Shown here one piece after another: positions 1-11,199 of a stretch of DNA of 64,000 bases; position 1 is the first letter of the stretch; every line of letters starts with the position of its first letter. The position numbers and the translations under genes are program-made. The stretch spans positions 37,256,575 through 37,320,574 of the forward strand of contig NC_030819.1 of NCBI RefSeq assembly GCF_001704415.2. Reading direction: 5' to 3'. This DNA is from Capra hircus (taxonomy: Eukaryota > Chordata > Mammalia > Artiodactyla > Bovidae). Below the pieces are notes generated by a model that did no database searches, was not told the origin of the DNA, and saw only the letters and a program-made list of their open reading frames with translations.

Positions 1-540
1 TACTCCTTGGAAGAAAAGTTATGACCAACCTAGATAGCATATTCAAAAGCAGAGACATTCCTTTGCTGACTAAGGTCCATCTAGTCAAGGCTGTGGTTTT
101 TCCAGTGGTCATGTATGGATGTGAGAGTTGGACTGTGAGGAAGGCTGAGCACCGAAGAATTGATGCTTTTGAACTGTAGTACTGGAGAAGACTCTTGAGA
201 GTTCCTTGGACTGCAAGGAGATCCAACCAGTCCATTCTGAAGGAGATCAGTCCTGGGATTTCTTTGGAAGGAATGATGCTAAAGCTGAAGCTCCAGTACT
301 TTGGCCACCTCACACGAAGAGTTGACTCATTGGAAAAGACTCTGATGCTGGGAAGGATTGGGGGCAGGAGGAGAAGGGGGCGACAGAGGATGAGATGGCT
401 GGATGGCATCACGGACTTGATGAACGTGAGTCTGAGTGAACTCCAGGAGATGGTGATGGACAGGGAGGCCTGGCGTGCTGCGATTTATGGGGTCGCAAAG
501 AGTCGGACATGACTGAGCGACTGAATTGAACTTAACTGAA
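1..540 (+). mobile_element. BovB (RTE-type) LINE, 3' end, cut by window edge
   Basis: The translation matches the region downstream of the reverse transcriptase in BovB ORF2 (YGCESW, RRIDAFEL, WTARRSNQSILKEISPG). It then runs into the BovB 3' end, with a GACTGAGCGACTGAA-type terminus and a short tail of CTGAA/CTTAACTGAA units. A TAG at 177-179 replaces the TGG (Trp) found at the same place in the copy near 59080, so the frame is dead. The 5' part lies outside the window. Confidence 0.93.
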
Positions 541-831
541 ATCACCACAGAAGCAATCTGTGATTGCTAAGGCTTCACAGTCGAACTTGGTGACCTCCTA
601 ACTCTGTGACCTGCCCATCCTGAAGTGTGAGCTCCTGAAGTGAAGGAGTGAGTGAAGAGGCTCTAGATAGAGTAGACTCAGCCAGAAAATTATTCTGAAC
701 AACAAACCCAAACTGAAGCTGTTTCCCAGTTTCCTCAAACCATGCTCCCCTGAGTTCATATTATCAGCTGATAAAACTGCTTCTTGTGAGTGCCCAGCAT
801 CACTAAACATCAGGGAAATATAAATCAAAAC
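541..831. other. Unassigned spacer between BovB and L1
   Basis: I recognise no repeat or exon here. Open frames are short and lack family resemblance. Confidence 0.4.
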
Positions 832-1195
832 CTCAATGAGATATCATCTCATACCTGTTAGAATGGCCATATTCAAAAACTAAAAAAGAGTGACAGGTGT
901 TGGTGAGGATGTGGGAAAAGGGTACCCTTGTGCACTGTTGGTGGGAAAGTAAGTTGATGCAGCCACTGTGGGAAACATACGGGAGGTTCCTCAAAAATTA
1001 AAAATACAGCTTCCATATATGATCCAGCAAACCCACTTCTGGGTATATTTTATATACCCAATGGAAATGAAATCAGGATATTAAAAAGATATCTACAGCC
1101 CCATGTTCATTGCAACATTGTTTATGATAGTCAAAATATGGAAATAACCTAAATGCCCATCAACAGATGAATCAATAAGTAAAATGTGATATGTG
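832..1195 (+). mobile_element. L1 LINE 3' region, first part
   Basis: The sequence carries the well-known L1 ORF2 end pattern: a block ending in GTGGGAAA, a GATCCAGCAA motif before 'cccacttctgggtat', and 'aaatgcccatcaacagatgaat'. The element resumes after the simple repeat and SINE that interrupt it. Confidence 0.8.
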
Positions 1196-1248
1196 TGATA
1201 TATATATATATATACATATATACATGTGTTTATAGATAGATAGATATG
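1196..1248. repeat. TA / GATA simple repeat
   Basis: A TATATA run passes into three to four GATA units. It sits in the L1 exactly where a SINE entered, so it may have grown from the AT-rich target or been the preferred target. Confidence 0.8.
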
Positions 1249-1485
1249 GGGTTTTCCCTTATGAAGTCTGAGTCTGTGGCTCAAACAGTAAAGAATCTAC
1301 CTCCAATGAGGGAGACCTGGGTTCAATCCCTGAGTCAGGAAAATACCTTGGAGAAGGAAATGGCAACCCACTCCAGTATTATTGTCTGGAGAATTTCATG
1401 GACAGAGGACCGTGGGGGCTATAGTTCATGGGGTTGCAAAGAGTCAGACATGACTGAGCAACTAACACACACACACATATATATA
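1249..1485 (+). mobile_element. Bov-tA-type SINE inserted in L1
   Basis: A tRNA-like head (A-box-like TGGCTCAAACAGTAAAGAATC, B-box GGTTCAATCCC) is joined to the ruminant body 'ggcaacccactccagtatt' and a BovB-like 3' end (AGAGTCAGACATGACTGAGC). The tail is a short CA run that merges with TA repeats. Confidence 0.88.
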
Positions 1486-1880
1486 ATTCAGCCATGAGAA
1501 AGAAGGAAACCCTACTACTTGCGACAACATGAATGGACCTTTATGCATCAGGCCAAGTGAAATAAGCCAGATAGGAGAAGACTAATATTGCATGCTATCA
1601 TTTATATCTGGAATCAAAAAAAAAGAAAAGTCAAACTCTTAGAAACAGAGAGTAGAACAGTAGGCTGAGGGATGAGGAAAATAGGAAGAGGTTGTAAAAG
1701 GATACAAACTTTCAGTTATGAGAGGGTTAATATCTGAGGATCTAACGTATAACATGGTGGCTAGAGTTGATAACATTTGTGAAACTAAAATTTTCTAAGA
1801 AGGTAGTACTTAAATGTTCTTGCAAAAAAATATAAATGTGTGAGATAATGGATGTATTAATTAACTAGATGGGAATATTC
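1486..1880 (+). mobile_element. L1 LINE 3' region, second part
   Basis: This continues the L1 broken at 1248: 'attcagccatgagaaagaag', 'gacaacatgaatggacc' and 'agtgaaataagccagata', then a 3' UTR with the 'ataacatggtggctagagtt' motif. The same UTR family appears at 20985-22965. Confidence 0.75.
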
Positions 1881-1898
1881 TTTAATAATGTATCAAAA

Positions 1899-2084
1899 TG
1901 TGTTAGTCGCTCAGTCATGATGGACTCTTTGAGGGTCAATGGACTGTAGCCCATCAAGCTCCTCTGTCCATGGCGATTCTCCAGGCAAGAATACTGGAGT
2001 GGGCTGCTAGGCCCTCCTCCAGGGGACCTTCTTGACCCAGGGATCGAACCCAGGTCTCCTGCATTGCAGGCAGATTCTTTGCCA
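1899..2084 (-). mobile_element. Bov-tA-type SINE
   Basis: Read on the minus strand it has a head with B-box GGTTCGATCCC, the CCACTCCAGTATT-like body and a GACTGAGCGACTAACA end. The A-box part of the head is shortened and abuts a TA repeat. Confidence 0.88.
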
Positions 2085-2085
2085 A

Positions 2086-2178
2086 TCATATATATATATG
2101 TATACACATATATAATATAACTAATATTATATTACATTATTATATAATTAATATGTTATATTATATATATATAAATTG
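2086..2178. repeat. AT-rich (TA)n-like low-complexity tract
   Basis: About 90 bases almost wholly A and T with several TATATA runs, directly beyond the 5' end of the minus-strand SINE. Confidence 0.75.
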
Positions 2179-2514
2179 TGGCAATTTACATCTTAAATGT
2201 CTTCAAAATTTATTTATAAATTATACCTTGATAAAGTTGAGAACAAAACTGCCTCTTTTCAAATCTAATATTGACTCCATTTAAATATAGACCAAAGTCA
2301 TATAAATAAGACACAATAACCTGTCAAAATATATAATGTATGTATTACAAACCATGAGAACTAAAAATAATAAAAGAAAAAATGGAGAACTAGGAATTTG
2401 TAAAGAAGAATAATTGTGCTGTGCTAATTTCTTCACTTTTATGTTAGAGAATTAATGATGCCTTATGAGGTTTAAATACCAAGGATATTAGGTTTAAGTA
2501 AATTACTGTTATCA
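2179..2514. other. Unassigned AT-rich spacer
   Basis: No repeat family or conserved frame recognised. It ends where a minus-strand BovB 3' tail starts. Confidence 0.4.
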
Positions 2515-3378
2515 GTTCACTTCAGTAGTTCAGTCGTGTCTGACTCTTTGCAACCCCATGAATCGCAGCACACCAGGCCTCCCTGTCCATCACCAATTCC
2601 TGGAGTTCACTCAAACTCATGTCCATCAAGTCGGTGTGCCATCCAGCCATCTCATCCTCTGTCATCCACTTCTCCTCCTGCCCCCAATCCCTCCCAGCAT
2701 CAGGGTCTTTTCCAATGAGTCAACTCTTCACATGAGGTGGCCAAAGTATTGGAGTTTCAGTTTCAGCATCAATCCTTCCAATGAACACCCAGGACTGATC
2801 TCCTTTAGAATGGACTGGCTGGATCTTCTTGCAGTCCAAGGGACTCTCAAGAGTCTTCTCCAACACCACAATTCAAAAGCATCAATTCTTCGGTGCTCAG
2901 CTTTCTTCACAGACCAACTCTCACATCCATACATGACCACTGGAAAAACCATAGCCTTGACTAGACGAATTTTTGTTGGCAAAGCAATGTCCCTGCTTTT
3001 CAATATGCTACCTAGTTTGGCCATAACTTTCCTTCCTGGAAGTAAGCGTCTTTTAATTTCGTGGCTACAATCACCATCTGCAGTGATTTTTGGAGCCCAA
3101 AGAAATAAAGTCTGACACTGTTTCCACTGTTTCCCCATCTATTTGCCATGAAGTGATGGAACCAGATGCCATGATCTTCGTTTTCTGAATGTTGAGCTTT
3201 AATCCAACTTTTTCACTCTCCTCTTTCACTTTCATCAGGAGGCTTTTTAGTTCCTCTTCACTTTCTGCCATAAGGGTGGTGTCATCTGCATATCTGAGGT
3301 TATTGATATTTCTTCTGGCAATCTTGATTCCAGCTTGTGCTTCTTCCAGCCCAGCGTTTCTCATGATGTACTCTGCAT
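2515..3378 (-). mobile_element. BovB LINE (outer copy), 3' half
   Basis: On the minus strand this gives the BovB 3' end, the RT-connected region (YGCESWSVKKAEHRRIDAFELW) and the RT catalytic motif YADD at 3281-3292. It is broken at 3378 by a second BovB and continues from 4016. Outer plus continuation cover about 2 kb, so the element is 5'-truncated. Confidence 0.92.
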
Positions 3379-3956
3379 CAGTTCAGTTCAGTTCAGTCGC
3401 TCAGTCATATCCGACTCTTTGTGACCCCATGAATCGCAGCGTGTCAGGCCTCCCTGTCCATCACCAACTCCTGGAGTGCACTCAGACTCACATCCATCGA
3501 GTCAGTGATGCCATCCAGCCATCTCATCCTCTGTCATCCCCTTCTGCTCCTGCCCCCAATCCCTCCCAGCATCAGAGTCTTTTCCAATGAGTCAACTCTT
3601 CGAGTGAGGTGGCCAAAGTACTGGAGTTTCAGCTTTAGCATCATTCCTTCCAAAGAAATCCCAGGGCTGATCTCCTTCAGAATGGACTGGTTGGATCTCC
3701 TTGCAGTCCAAGGGACTCTCAAGAGTCTTCTCCAACACCACAGTTCAAAAGCATCAATTCTTCGGCGCTCTGCTTTCTTCACAGTCCCACTCTCACATCC
3801 ATACGTGACCACTGGAAAAACCATAGCTTGACTAGACAGACCTTAGTCGGCAAAGTAATGTCTTTGCTTTTGAATATGCTATCTAGGTTGGTCATAACTT
3901 TTCTTCCAAGGAGTAAGCATCTTTTAATTTCATGGCTGCAATCACCATCTGCAGTG
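3379..3956 (-). mobile_element. BovB LINE (inner copy) nested in outer BovB
   Basis: A second, less diverged BovB 3' end in the same orientation begins with a triple GTTCA tail and runs as far as the codons encoding a DGDCSHEIK-like block. The host is duplicated as TACTCTGCAT on both sides (3369-3378 and 4016-4025), so this is a genuine insertion younger than the outer copy. Confidence 0.92.
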
Positions 3957-4015
3957 GATGGAGGAACCTGGTGGGCTACAGTCCACGGGGTCCCAAAGAG
4001 TTGGACACAACTGAA
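3957..4015 (+). mobile_element. Inverted SINE/BovB 3'-end scrap at the inner BovB 5' junction
   Basis: The run GGAACCTGGTGGGCTACAG through GGACACAACTGAA is the 3' part of a Bov-tA/Bov-A unit in the opposite orientation to the BovB it is fused to. It lies inside the 10-bp target duplication, so it arrived with the inner BovB. Confidence 0.75.
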
Positions 4016-5192
4016 TACTCTGCATAGAAATTAAATAAGCAGGGTGACAATGTACAGCCTTGATGTACTCCTTTTCCTATTTGGAACCAGTCTGTTGTTC
4101 CATGACCAGTTCTAACTATTGCTTCCTGACCTGCATTCAGGTTTCTCAAGAGGCAGGTCAAGTGGTCTGGTATTCCCATCTCTTAAAGAATTTTCCACAG
4201 TTTATTGTGATCGACAGAGTCAAAGGCTTTGGCATAGTCAATAAAGTAGAAATAGATGTTTTTCTGGAACTCTCTTGCTTTCCTCATGATCCAGCAGATG
4301 TTGGCAATTTGATCTCTGGTTCCTCTGCCTTTTCTAAAACCAGCTTGAACATCTGGAAGTTCACGGTTCATGTACTGCTGAAGCCTGGCTTGGAGAATTT
4401 TGAGCATTACTTTACTAGCATGTGAGATGAGTACAGTTATGTGGTAGTTTGAGCATTCTTTAGCATTGCCTTTCTTTGGGATTGGAATGAACATTGACCT
4501 TTTCCAGTCCTGTAGCCATTGCTGAGTTTTCCAAATTTGCTGTCATATTGATTGCAGCACTTTCACAGCATCATCTTTCAGGATTTGAAATAGCTCAACT
4601 GGAATTCCCTCACCTCCACTAGCTTTGTTCGTAGGGATGCTTTCTAAGGCCCACTTGACTTCACATTCCAGGATGTCTGGCTCTAGGTGAGTGATCACAC
4701 CATCGTGATTATCTGGCTCATGAAGATCTTTTTCTACAGTTCTTCTGTGTATTCTTGCCACCTCTTCTTAATATCTTCTGCTCTGTGAGGTCTATACCAT
4801 TTCTGTCCTTTATCAAGCCCATCTTTGCATGAAATGTCCCCATGGTAGCTCTAATTTTCTTGAAGAGATCTCTAATCTTTCCCATTCTGTTGTTTTCCTC
4901 TATTTCTTTGCACTGATTGCTGAGGAAAGCTTTCTTATCTCTCCTTGCTATTCTTTGGAACTCTGCATTCAGATGCTTATATCTTTGCTTTTCTCCTTTG
5001 CTTTCCACTTCTCTTCTTTTCACTATGTGTAAGGCCTCCTCAGACAGCCATTTTGGTTTTTTGCATTTTTTTCCATGGGGATGGTCTTGATCCCTGTCTC
5101 CTGTACAATGTCACGAACCTCTGTCCCTAGTTCATCAGGCACTCTGTCTATCAGATATAGTCCCTTAAATCTATTTCTCACTTCCACTGTAT
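4016..5192 (-). mobile_element. BovB LINE (outer copy), 5' continuation
   Basis: The host BovB resumes immediately after the second copy of TACTCTGCAT. It holds the central and N-terminal RT region and the upstream linker. It fades out near a block matching 'cactgtataatcat', the start of the preserved portion; no endonuclease motif is visible. Confidence 0.9.
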
Positions 5193-5560
5193 AATCATAG
5201 AAGTAACATTAAAGACTACATTACAGGCTACGGAGTTTCCAAGTGACCCAAAATGTGGACAAAAACTAAAAAGGAAAAAAAAAATCCTTAGATCAAATAA
5301 GAAAAAAGTAAAATCAAAGAAAGCATTAAAAGTGGAAAATATAGCCTTATTTTTTTTAAAGACTATATGTGCTGTATAAGCTTGCAGTGATAGCAGGCTA
5401 TACAAGTCAAAAAAATCTGAGATGAAATATTTTAAAGAATCTTTTCACAGTGTTGGAAAGATAACAGGATGACTTGCTTTCTAGACAAATCTAGAATAAG
5501 AGAATCTCGAGAACTAAGGAAAGTACTCAAATCCATTTTTCTATACTACAACCAAAATTA
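5193..5560. other. Unassigned AT-rich DNA
   Basis: A-rich sequence with scattered homopolymers and no recognised family. Confidence 0.35.
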
Positions 5561-6060
5561 ATAACAAACCATGAGTGTATCAGCTGCTGAGACATAACTA
5601 AAGAAAGACTCACTAGCCTGGAAGCTTCATCAAAAGGAATTACCAGAACAATGCATCAAGAGACAAAAAGTTAAAAAATACAGAAGAAAAAGATATAAAG
5701 ATATAGTGAGAAAGTTCCACAGAGGAGGAAGTTGAAGTAAATGTAATATTTAAGAGATACTAAGAAATTTCCAGAACTGATGAAATACATTAGATATTAA
5801 TAGAAGTATCAAGCTAAACTAAAAGAAATCCACATTGAACACATTTGAGTTGTAACTGCAAAACCAGACAAAGAATTCTTGAAAGCAGTCAAGGAAAATA
5901 GGTAGATTACCTTCAAAGAACAAGCTACACTGAGAACTGATTTCACAACAACAGCTTTACTCAGAAGGCTGTGGAGTATTTCCTTCAAAGGACTAATCTG
6001 AATTCTATCTGCTGCAGAAATATCACTCAAGAATAAGTTGAACTGAAGACAATCTCAGAG
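5561..6060 (+). mobile_element. Old L1-like relic
   Basis: The spaced blocks 'aaaccagacaaagaattcttgaaagcagtcaaggaaaa', read in pieces, and a later 'aaatatcactcaagaataag' follow the order of an old L1 segment near ORF1. Divergence is high, so limits and subfamily are uncertain. Confidence 0.4.
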
Positions 6061-6462
6061 AGGAAGTTAGTAAACACACATTAAAGAAAAATTTTTAATT
6101 CTTTTTAACATAAAATGTACTCACCCATAGTTCTCCAATCCTAGAAATTTATCTTAATAATAAACATTAAAAAATATATTTATAAGATGTATATACATTA
6201 TTATACATTTCCTTGTTTAATCAAAAATTTGGAAACAAGTGAAATCTGTATCAAAATGGAACAATTACATAAAATAAGATTCATTCTGAATTTGCATTAA
6301 GATTTTACAGATATTGGTGTATTCACATGAAAATATAATCTCAGTATTACAATACACAGAAAAAAAAGAAAGAAGCATACTATAGAGAAGCATGCTTCAA
6401 TATTGGATGAAAATTATAAATCTCTGTTCATTATAAGTTTACATTTCCAGAAAAGTCAAGAA
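6061..6462. other. Unassigned AT-rich DNA
   Basis: Strongly AT-rich, no recognised repeat or exon. Confidence 0.35.
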
Positions 6463-6499
6463 GATATATATATATATATATAGATATATATATATATAG
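6463..6499. repeat. (TA)n microsatellite with GATA interruption
   Basis: Two TA blocks of about 8-10 units are separated by one GATA. Expected to vary in length. Confidence 0.85.
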
Positions 6500-7122
6500 T
6501 TATTTTTCATGGGGTATGAAATAAGAGGGAACTTTTTCACATTTTGTTTTATTTGCTTTCTATACCACCATCATTTTCATTTAGAAAAACAAAAAGCAAA
6601 AGCTTTTCAGGAGTATCTCATAATTATTAAGACTTTTATTAGAACCATTACATTTATTCATCAATCAGCATGGTGTTTCAGAGCTGGCCTTGTTCTCTTG
6701 TTTGAGTGGGTCATGATGGTAATGAAGCTTAGTCTGAAGTTTTGCTCCCTGTGTAGGTCAATTAGCTCTGCACACAGAACAGAATGTCCCTTTTGTACAT
6801 TATCTAGCAGTCAAGGAGCCAGGCTTTCAAATCTTTACCTGCGTCTCATGGTAAGAGAACTTGAGTGGATGCTGCAAACCATAGGAAATGGAAGATCAAC
6901 TCAAACCATGTGAACCCAGAGGGTGGGGGCAGTTAGTATCACTTTCACCTACAAAGAAGGACTCTTATCTTCTCTTTGAAATATCTTCCTTTGATATTCC
7001 CAGACCATGGCGTCTCCCGGGTTACAAGTCCAATCAAAACAAAAACTGCTTTAAGCAAGAAACTCCCTTTTCTTAGAGCTCTCCCTTTTCATTTTCCTCA
7101 TTTCTTTCTCCCATTATCCCTG
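6500..7122. other. Unassigned DNA
   Basis: A 134-codon frame runs through part of this block, but it shows no domain, repeat family or splice context that I recognise; treated as chance. Confidence 0.35.
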
Positions 7123-7330
7123 AACTTCCCTTGTAGCTCAGTTGGCAAAGAATCTGCCTGCAATGCAGGAGACCCAGGTTTGATTCCTGGGTTGGGAAGG
7201 AAATGGCAACCCACTCTAGTATTCTTGTCTAGAGAATTCCATGGACAGAGGAGCATGATGGGCTACATACAGTCCACGGGGTCACAAGATTTGGACACTA
7301 CTGAGCGACTAAACCACTACTACCACCACT
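7123..7330 (+). mobile_element. Bov-tA-type SINE
   Basis: Head with A-box TAGCTCAGTTGGCAAAGAAT and B-box GGTTTGATTCC, normal body, and a GACACTACTGAGCGACTAA end followed by a CCACTA-rich tail. A stretch between head and body is missing, since GGGTTGG is followed directly by GAAGGAAATGGC. Confidence 0.88.
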
Positions 7331-8152
7331 TCCTGTGCTCAAGAGGATTTCTCCATTTTTCTCCATATTCGTTCTCATAATAAATGACCTCAAGAAATAG
7401 AAGCTGATCTAACCACTCTCCATGGCCTCGAAAAGGATTTCTCATTTTTTTCATCATGGTGAGGAATACCAGTGGTTGGGGGATTCTAATCTCACCATTT
7501 TCAGGTCTGCAGTTTTACCCCTCAACTTTATAGCAAGTAAAGCTTGGTAATATTTTTTGGAGGCTTATGTCTTATGAAACCTGCCTTATTAACCTAGAGC
7601 TTCATTCCAATCCAAATGTATCCTTGTCAGCTTATAACTCAAATCATGGAAGGAATTTGAGCAACTTGGATTGTTTATACTGAATATTAATATTCTGATA
7701 ACCAAGAAGAAAAGTAAATAAGTTCCAGAAAACTTATGACTTGGGTTTTTCTTTTAGAAATCCCTGGATAGTTTCTAAATACTTTCTTCTAGGGAATGTG
7801 GAAGAAATAAATGTAGTAAACAAAATCAATGTCAAGGTATTTTTTGAGATATGCTGATTGCTAGCTAGACAATTAATATAAAGCTATAAATTTCCATAGA
7901 AAACTATTTCACTATTTTGAAATGGAAGTGCTGAGTGGAATTCATTGCCAGTCAATCATATTTATTTTTGAAACTCTTCTTCCTGTCAAGGTTGGTTAAG
8001 ACTTCTTACTACAGAGGATTTTAATTAGGGTGAACATAGATTCTGGTTTCTGAAACAGTCCTGATTGGCTTGAGTCCATTGTCCCTGTGTATTTACTGAT
8101 AGTGTCCCTTCTCATTTTCAGAAGTTGGAAACAAGAATTACATGATCACTCC
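7331..8152. other. Unassigned AT-rich DNA
   Basis: About 800 bases without any repeat family, microsatellite or frame that I can support. Confidence 0.35.
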
Positions 8153-8160
8153 ATTTTAAT

Positions 8161-8474
8161 GGGCTTTTCTGGTAGCTCAGGTGGTAAAGAATTGGCCTGC
8201 GATGCAGGCGACCCCAGTTCGATTCCTGAGTCAGGAAGATCCACTGGAGAAGGGATAGGCTACCCACACCAGTATTCTTGGGCTTCCATGGTGGCTCAGC
8301 TGTTAAAGAATCTGCCTGCAATGTGGGACACCTAGGTTCGATCCCTGGATTAGGAAGATCCCTTGGAGAAGGGAACAGCTACCCACACCAATATTCTGGC
8401 CTGGAGAATTCCATGGGCTGTATAGTCCATGAGGTCACATAGAGTTGGACATGACTGAGCAACTTTCACTTTCT
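8161..8474 (+). mobile_element. Dimeric (two-headed) Bov-tA SINE
   Basis: Two complete tRNA-like heads follow each other. The first unit stops inside its body at CCAGTATTCTTG (ending 8280) and a second unit begins at once with GGCTTCCATGG. The second unit runs to a GACTGAGCAACTTTCACTTTC end. ATTTTAAT flanks the whole (8153-8160, 8475-8482), so both units inserted as one element. Confidence 0.85.
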
Positions 8475-8482
8475 ATTTTAAT

Positions 8483-9630
8483 AGTTTGATCACCTATATT
8501 CACACCTTTCCCTTCACTATGTCTCTCGATGTACACTCTTCTGAGAAAGTCAGGATATGTGAAAAAGGCAGAAGCATTGTCCCTACCCACCCTGGTCATT
8601 TACTCAGGACACCTGCTGGGGCTCAGCCAGGTCCACCATGTTGCTCAGTTCTCAAGAGTGCCCTTCACAGCATGATCTCTAGGGACAGTGGCCCCACTCT
8701 TTTTCTGTACTCATCCTGTTAGGGAAAACTTATTTGCCTAGATTAAGCTGAATGAAATAACTCTTAATGCTATATCTCTCTCTTCTTTCTCTTATGTGCA
8801 ATCGTGTCCAAACCTCAACCCGATCACATGTGAACGGAGTTTATCTTCTCTTTTCAATTACTCTCATTCCACAAATGAAAAAGCTTTGGCAAATGTCATG
8901 TTACTGGTAGAATCATGTGTCACCTGAAAATGTCCGGTGTTCATGTTTGGATCTATTTTATTCTAATTTTCAGTGCCAACTGACACTATTTTGTGTACAT
9001 AAATTATGTCCCTCCATTCTGCTGCTGTTTAGTAATCACTTAGTTACAACATTTCCTGAAATACATGATTGAATTTCTCTGTATGAGAAAATCTGAATAA
9101 CATACTTCTGTAGACATAGCACAACACACAAGGTTTAACTATGGTATACTCTTTCTAGCACACTATATATGGATAAAATAGTTAAAATGTCTGTATAATG
9201 TGATACACAATGTTCTTAATAAAAACTGTCATGAATGTTTCTAAATTTATAATTTAAAATAAATGAGCATGTAACTTGTGACCAGTAAAAGAGCAGGTAG
9301 CGGCCACATTACGTTGTGCTCTCTAGGCATCTCAAAGGAAGTTTAATTCTAGGTGCCAAGCAAAAGCATTGAAGAGTTTTAAGAAGGTTAAGAAAAAAAC
9401 AGCTTGATTCACACTATTGGATTTGCATCGGCCAAATATATAGTAAGGAGTTCAATTAGGATGTTGTAGCAGTAATTCTGGCAAAAGAAGGTGATAGCTT
9501 AGACCAAGATACAGAGAGGGAAAGCTTTGGAAGAACTAGGATCTATTTTGGAGTGAAAACTGGAAAGACTTGCTAATGGACTGCCTGAGAGTGGGAAAAC
9601 TGGGGAAGAAAAGTTATCTGGCTGTTCCTG
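8483..9630. other. Unassigned DNA
   Basis: Over 1 kb of moderately AT-rich sequence with no recognised repeat; open frames are short. Confidence 0.35.
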
Positions 9631-9638
9631 AGTTATAT

Positions 9639-9832
9639 GTACTTAGTTGCTCAGTTGTGTCTGACTCTTTGTTACCCCATGGACTGCAGCCCACCAGGCT
9701 CCTCTGTCCATGGGGATTCTCCAGGCAAGAACTGAAATGGGTTGCCATCCCTCCTCCAGAGGATCTTCCCAACCCAGGGATCAAACCCAGGTCTCCTGCA
9801 TTGCAGGCGAATTCTTTACCATCTGAGCCACC
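9639..9832 (-). mobile_element. Bov-tA-type SINE
   Basis: Minus-strand SINE with intact head (B-box-like GGTTTGATCCC) and BovB-like terminus. Target duplication AGTTATAT lies at 9631-9638 and 9833-9840. Confidence 0.9.
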
Positions 9833-9840
9833 AGTTATAT

Positions 9841-9994
9841 TCTTTCATAATAAACTGATAATCTAGTAAAAATAAAATGAAATGAAATAAATGGACATCT
9901 AAACATCACACACACACACAAACACAGAGACATACGCACATCAAAGGTAGACACCAAAAAGGAAAAGGGAAAGGTTTATACATTTGACTAAACT
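9841..9994. other. Spacer with short CA run
   Basis: A-rich sequence with a roughly 8-unit CA run near 9907-9923; otherwise nothing recognised. Confidence 0.4.
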
Positions 9995-11015
9995 GATTTA
10001 CTTTTTACTTCCAGTTAGACATGGCCAATGAAACAAACATGTTTTTAAGCACCCGACCCCACTGAAAGAAGATTAGATTTTTTTTAAGTATAAATCTATA
10101 CATACATACAAGAGAATAAAAGAGACCATAGAAAGAAGGGGAAGACCTGCAACAAAATCCAAGAGCTGGCCCATCAAGTGGCAGGTTCTGACCACATACA
10201 TGTGTTCAGGATCTTTTTCTTAAATATGAAGGTTTGAAGCTTATCAGAAATTTGAGGAAACCATCTAATTTCATAAAATGCAGAGACACAAACAAATAGA
10301 AAGGAACTCAAAGGAAGCAAAGATATGATAGATTTTTTTTAAGTTAAAAATCCTAGCATTATTCTCCTCAGAGGTTTAAGGAAAGATATGGCGTCATAAA
10401 ATAGTTACAAAAGAGGAATAATCAGAGAACAATTTTGTTTTTATTGCAATGTAAAAATAAGGTTGCTAGAATTAAAAAGTCAACAGAAATATAGGACATG
10501 GGGCCCAGAAAGCATAATAAAAAGGCAAATATATGAAATACTGGAGTAGGAAATTAAGGAAATGGTTCAAGAGAAAAAGTTGCCAATAAATCAAAGTTTA
10601 GGAAAGAGAATATACTTGGAGGAGGGGGAATATGATGGGAAGATATTATAAAAAATTATTTCAAGTAAATGTTCCAGCACTTTAGAATATGAGTTTACAA
10701 AAGAATCTCAACAAAATAAAATTTAAAATACCCTTTTTAATGCACATCTCCTTGAAATTTCATCCAGAACACTAGAAAGAAGTAAAGTACTATAAAAGCT
10801 ATCAGAAGGAAATAAATTTTGTAGAAGGTTCTGCAATCAGAATATTGCCAGGCAACTCTACAACTACATTTGAAGCTAGAAGATGATGAAGCAATGCCTT
10901 CAAATTTCTAAGAGGAACTTTTTATTCAACCTAAAATTCTGTTTTCAATCAAACTATCAATCTCTATCAAACTATCAATCAAGTATAACAGCCTATTAGA
11001 ACATTTTCAGACATG
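9995..11015 (+). mobile_element. Old L1 relic, first part
   Basis: The 3' part follows the known old-L1 order: a block with 'agctagaagatgatgaagcaatgccttcaaa', a 'tattcaacctaaaattct' block and 'aactatcaatcaagt', then 'cattttcagacatgca'. The upstream part is more diverged and its start is a guess. Confidence 0.5.
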
Positions 11016-11017
11016 CA

Positions 11018-11192
11018 GATGAATGTGAAAGTTGATCAGTTGTGTCTGACTCTTTTCGACCCCATGGACTATACAGTCCATGGAATTCTCCAGGCCAGAA
11101 TACTGGAGTGGGTAGCCTTTCCCTTCGCCAGGGGAACTTCCCAACCCAAGGATCGAACCTAGGTCTCCCGCATTGCAGGTGAATTCTTTAGC
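11018..11192 (-). mobile_element. Bov-tA-type SINE in old L1
   Basis: Minus-strand SINE of the tail class ending in GAAAGT repeats, with the body variant that reads GGCCTGGAGAATTCC and CCATGGACTGTATAG. The A-box end of the head is shortened. The flanking L1 resumes after it. Confidence 0.87.
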
Positions 11193-11199
11193 AATGCAA

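Larger units (their letters stand above)
3071..5023 (-). pseudogene. BovB ORF2 reverse transcriptase remnant, split by nested BovB
   Basis: ORF2 of RTE elements encodes an endonuclease and reverse transcriptase for target-primed insertion. Here the minus-strand pieces, 5' to 3', are: a basic linker (KRREVESKGEKQRYKHLNAEFQ) near 5020-4720; the RT fingers region (NKASGGEGIPVELFQILKDDAVKVL) near 4620-4545; the QAGFRKGRGTRDQIA block and FIDYAKAFDSVDH near 4380-4210; the QGCTLSPCLFNFYAE block near 4080-4030; and YADDTTLMAE near 3290-3265. The pieces lie in different frames with stops between them, and a 637-bp insertion separates LSP from YADD. The endonuclease domain is missing. This is a dead relic, not a host gene. 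Confidence 0.85.

Noticed and set aside
2558..3115. 185-codon plus-strand frame
   Set aside because: Antisense of BovB ORF2; the real coding sense is minus.
2515..4015. Repeated blocks as a CRISPR-like array
   Set aside because: The repeats are BovB copies hundreds of bases long, not short regular repeats with unique spacers.
7123..7200. tRNA-like A and B boxes as possible tRNA genes
   Set aside because: They are SINE heads with SINE bodies attached; no acceptor-stem pairing or isolated tRNA is evident.
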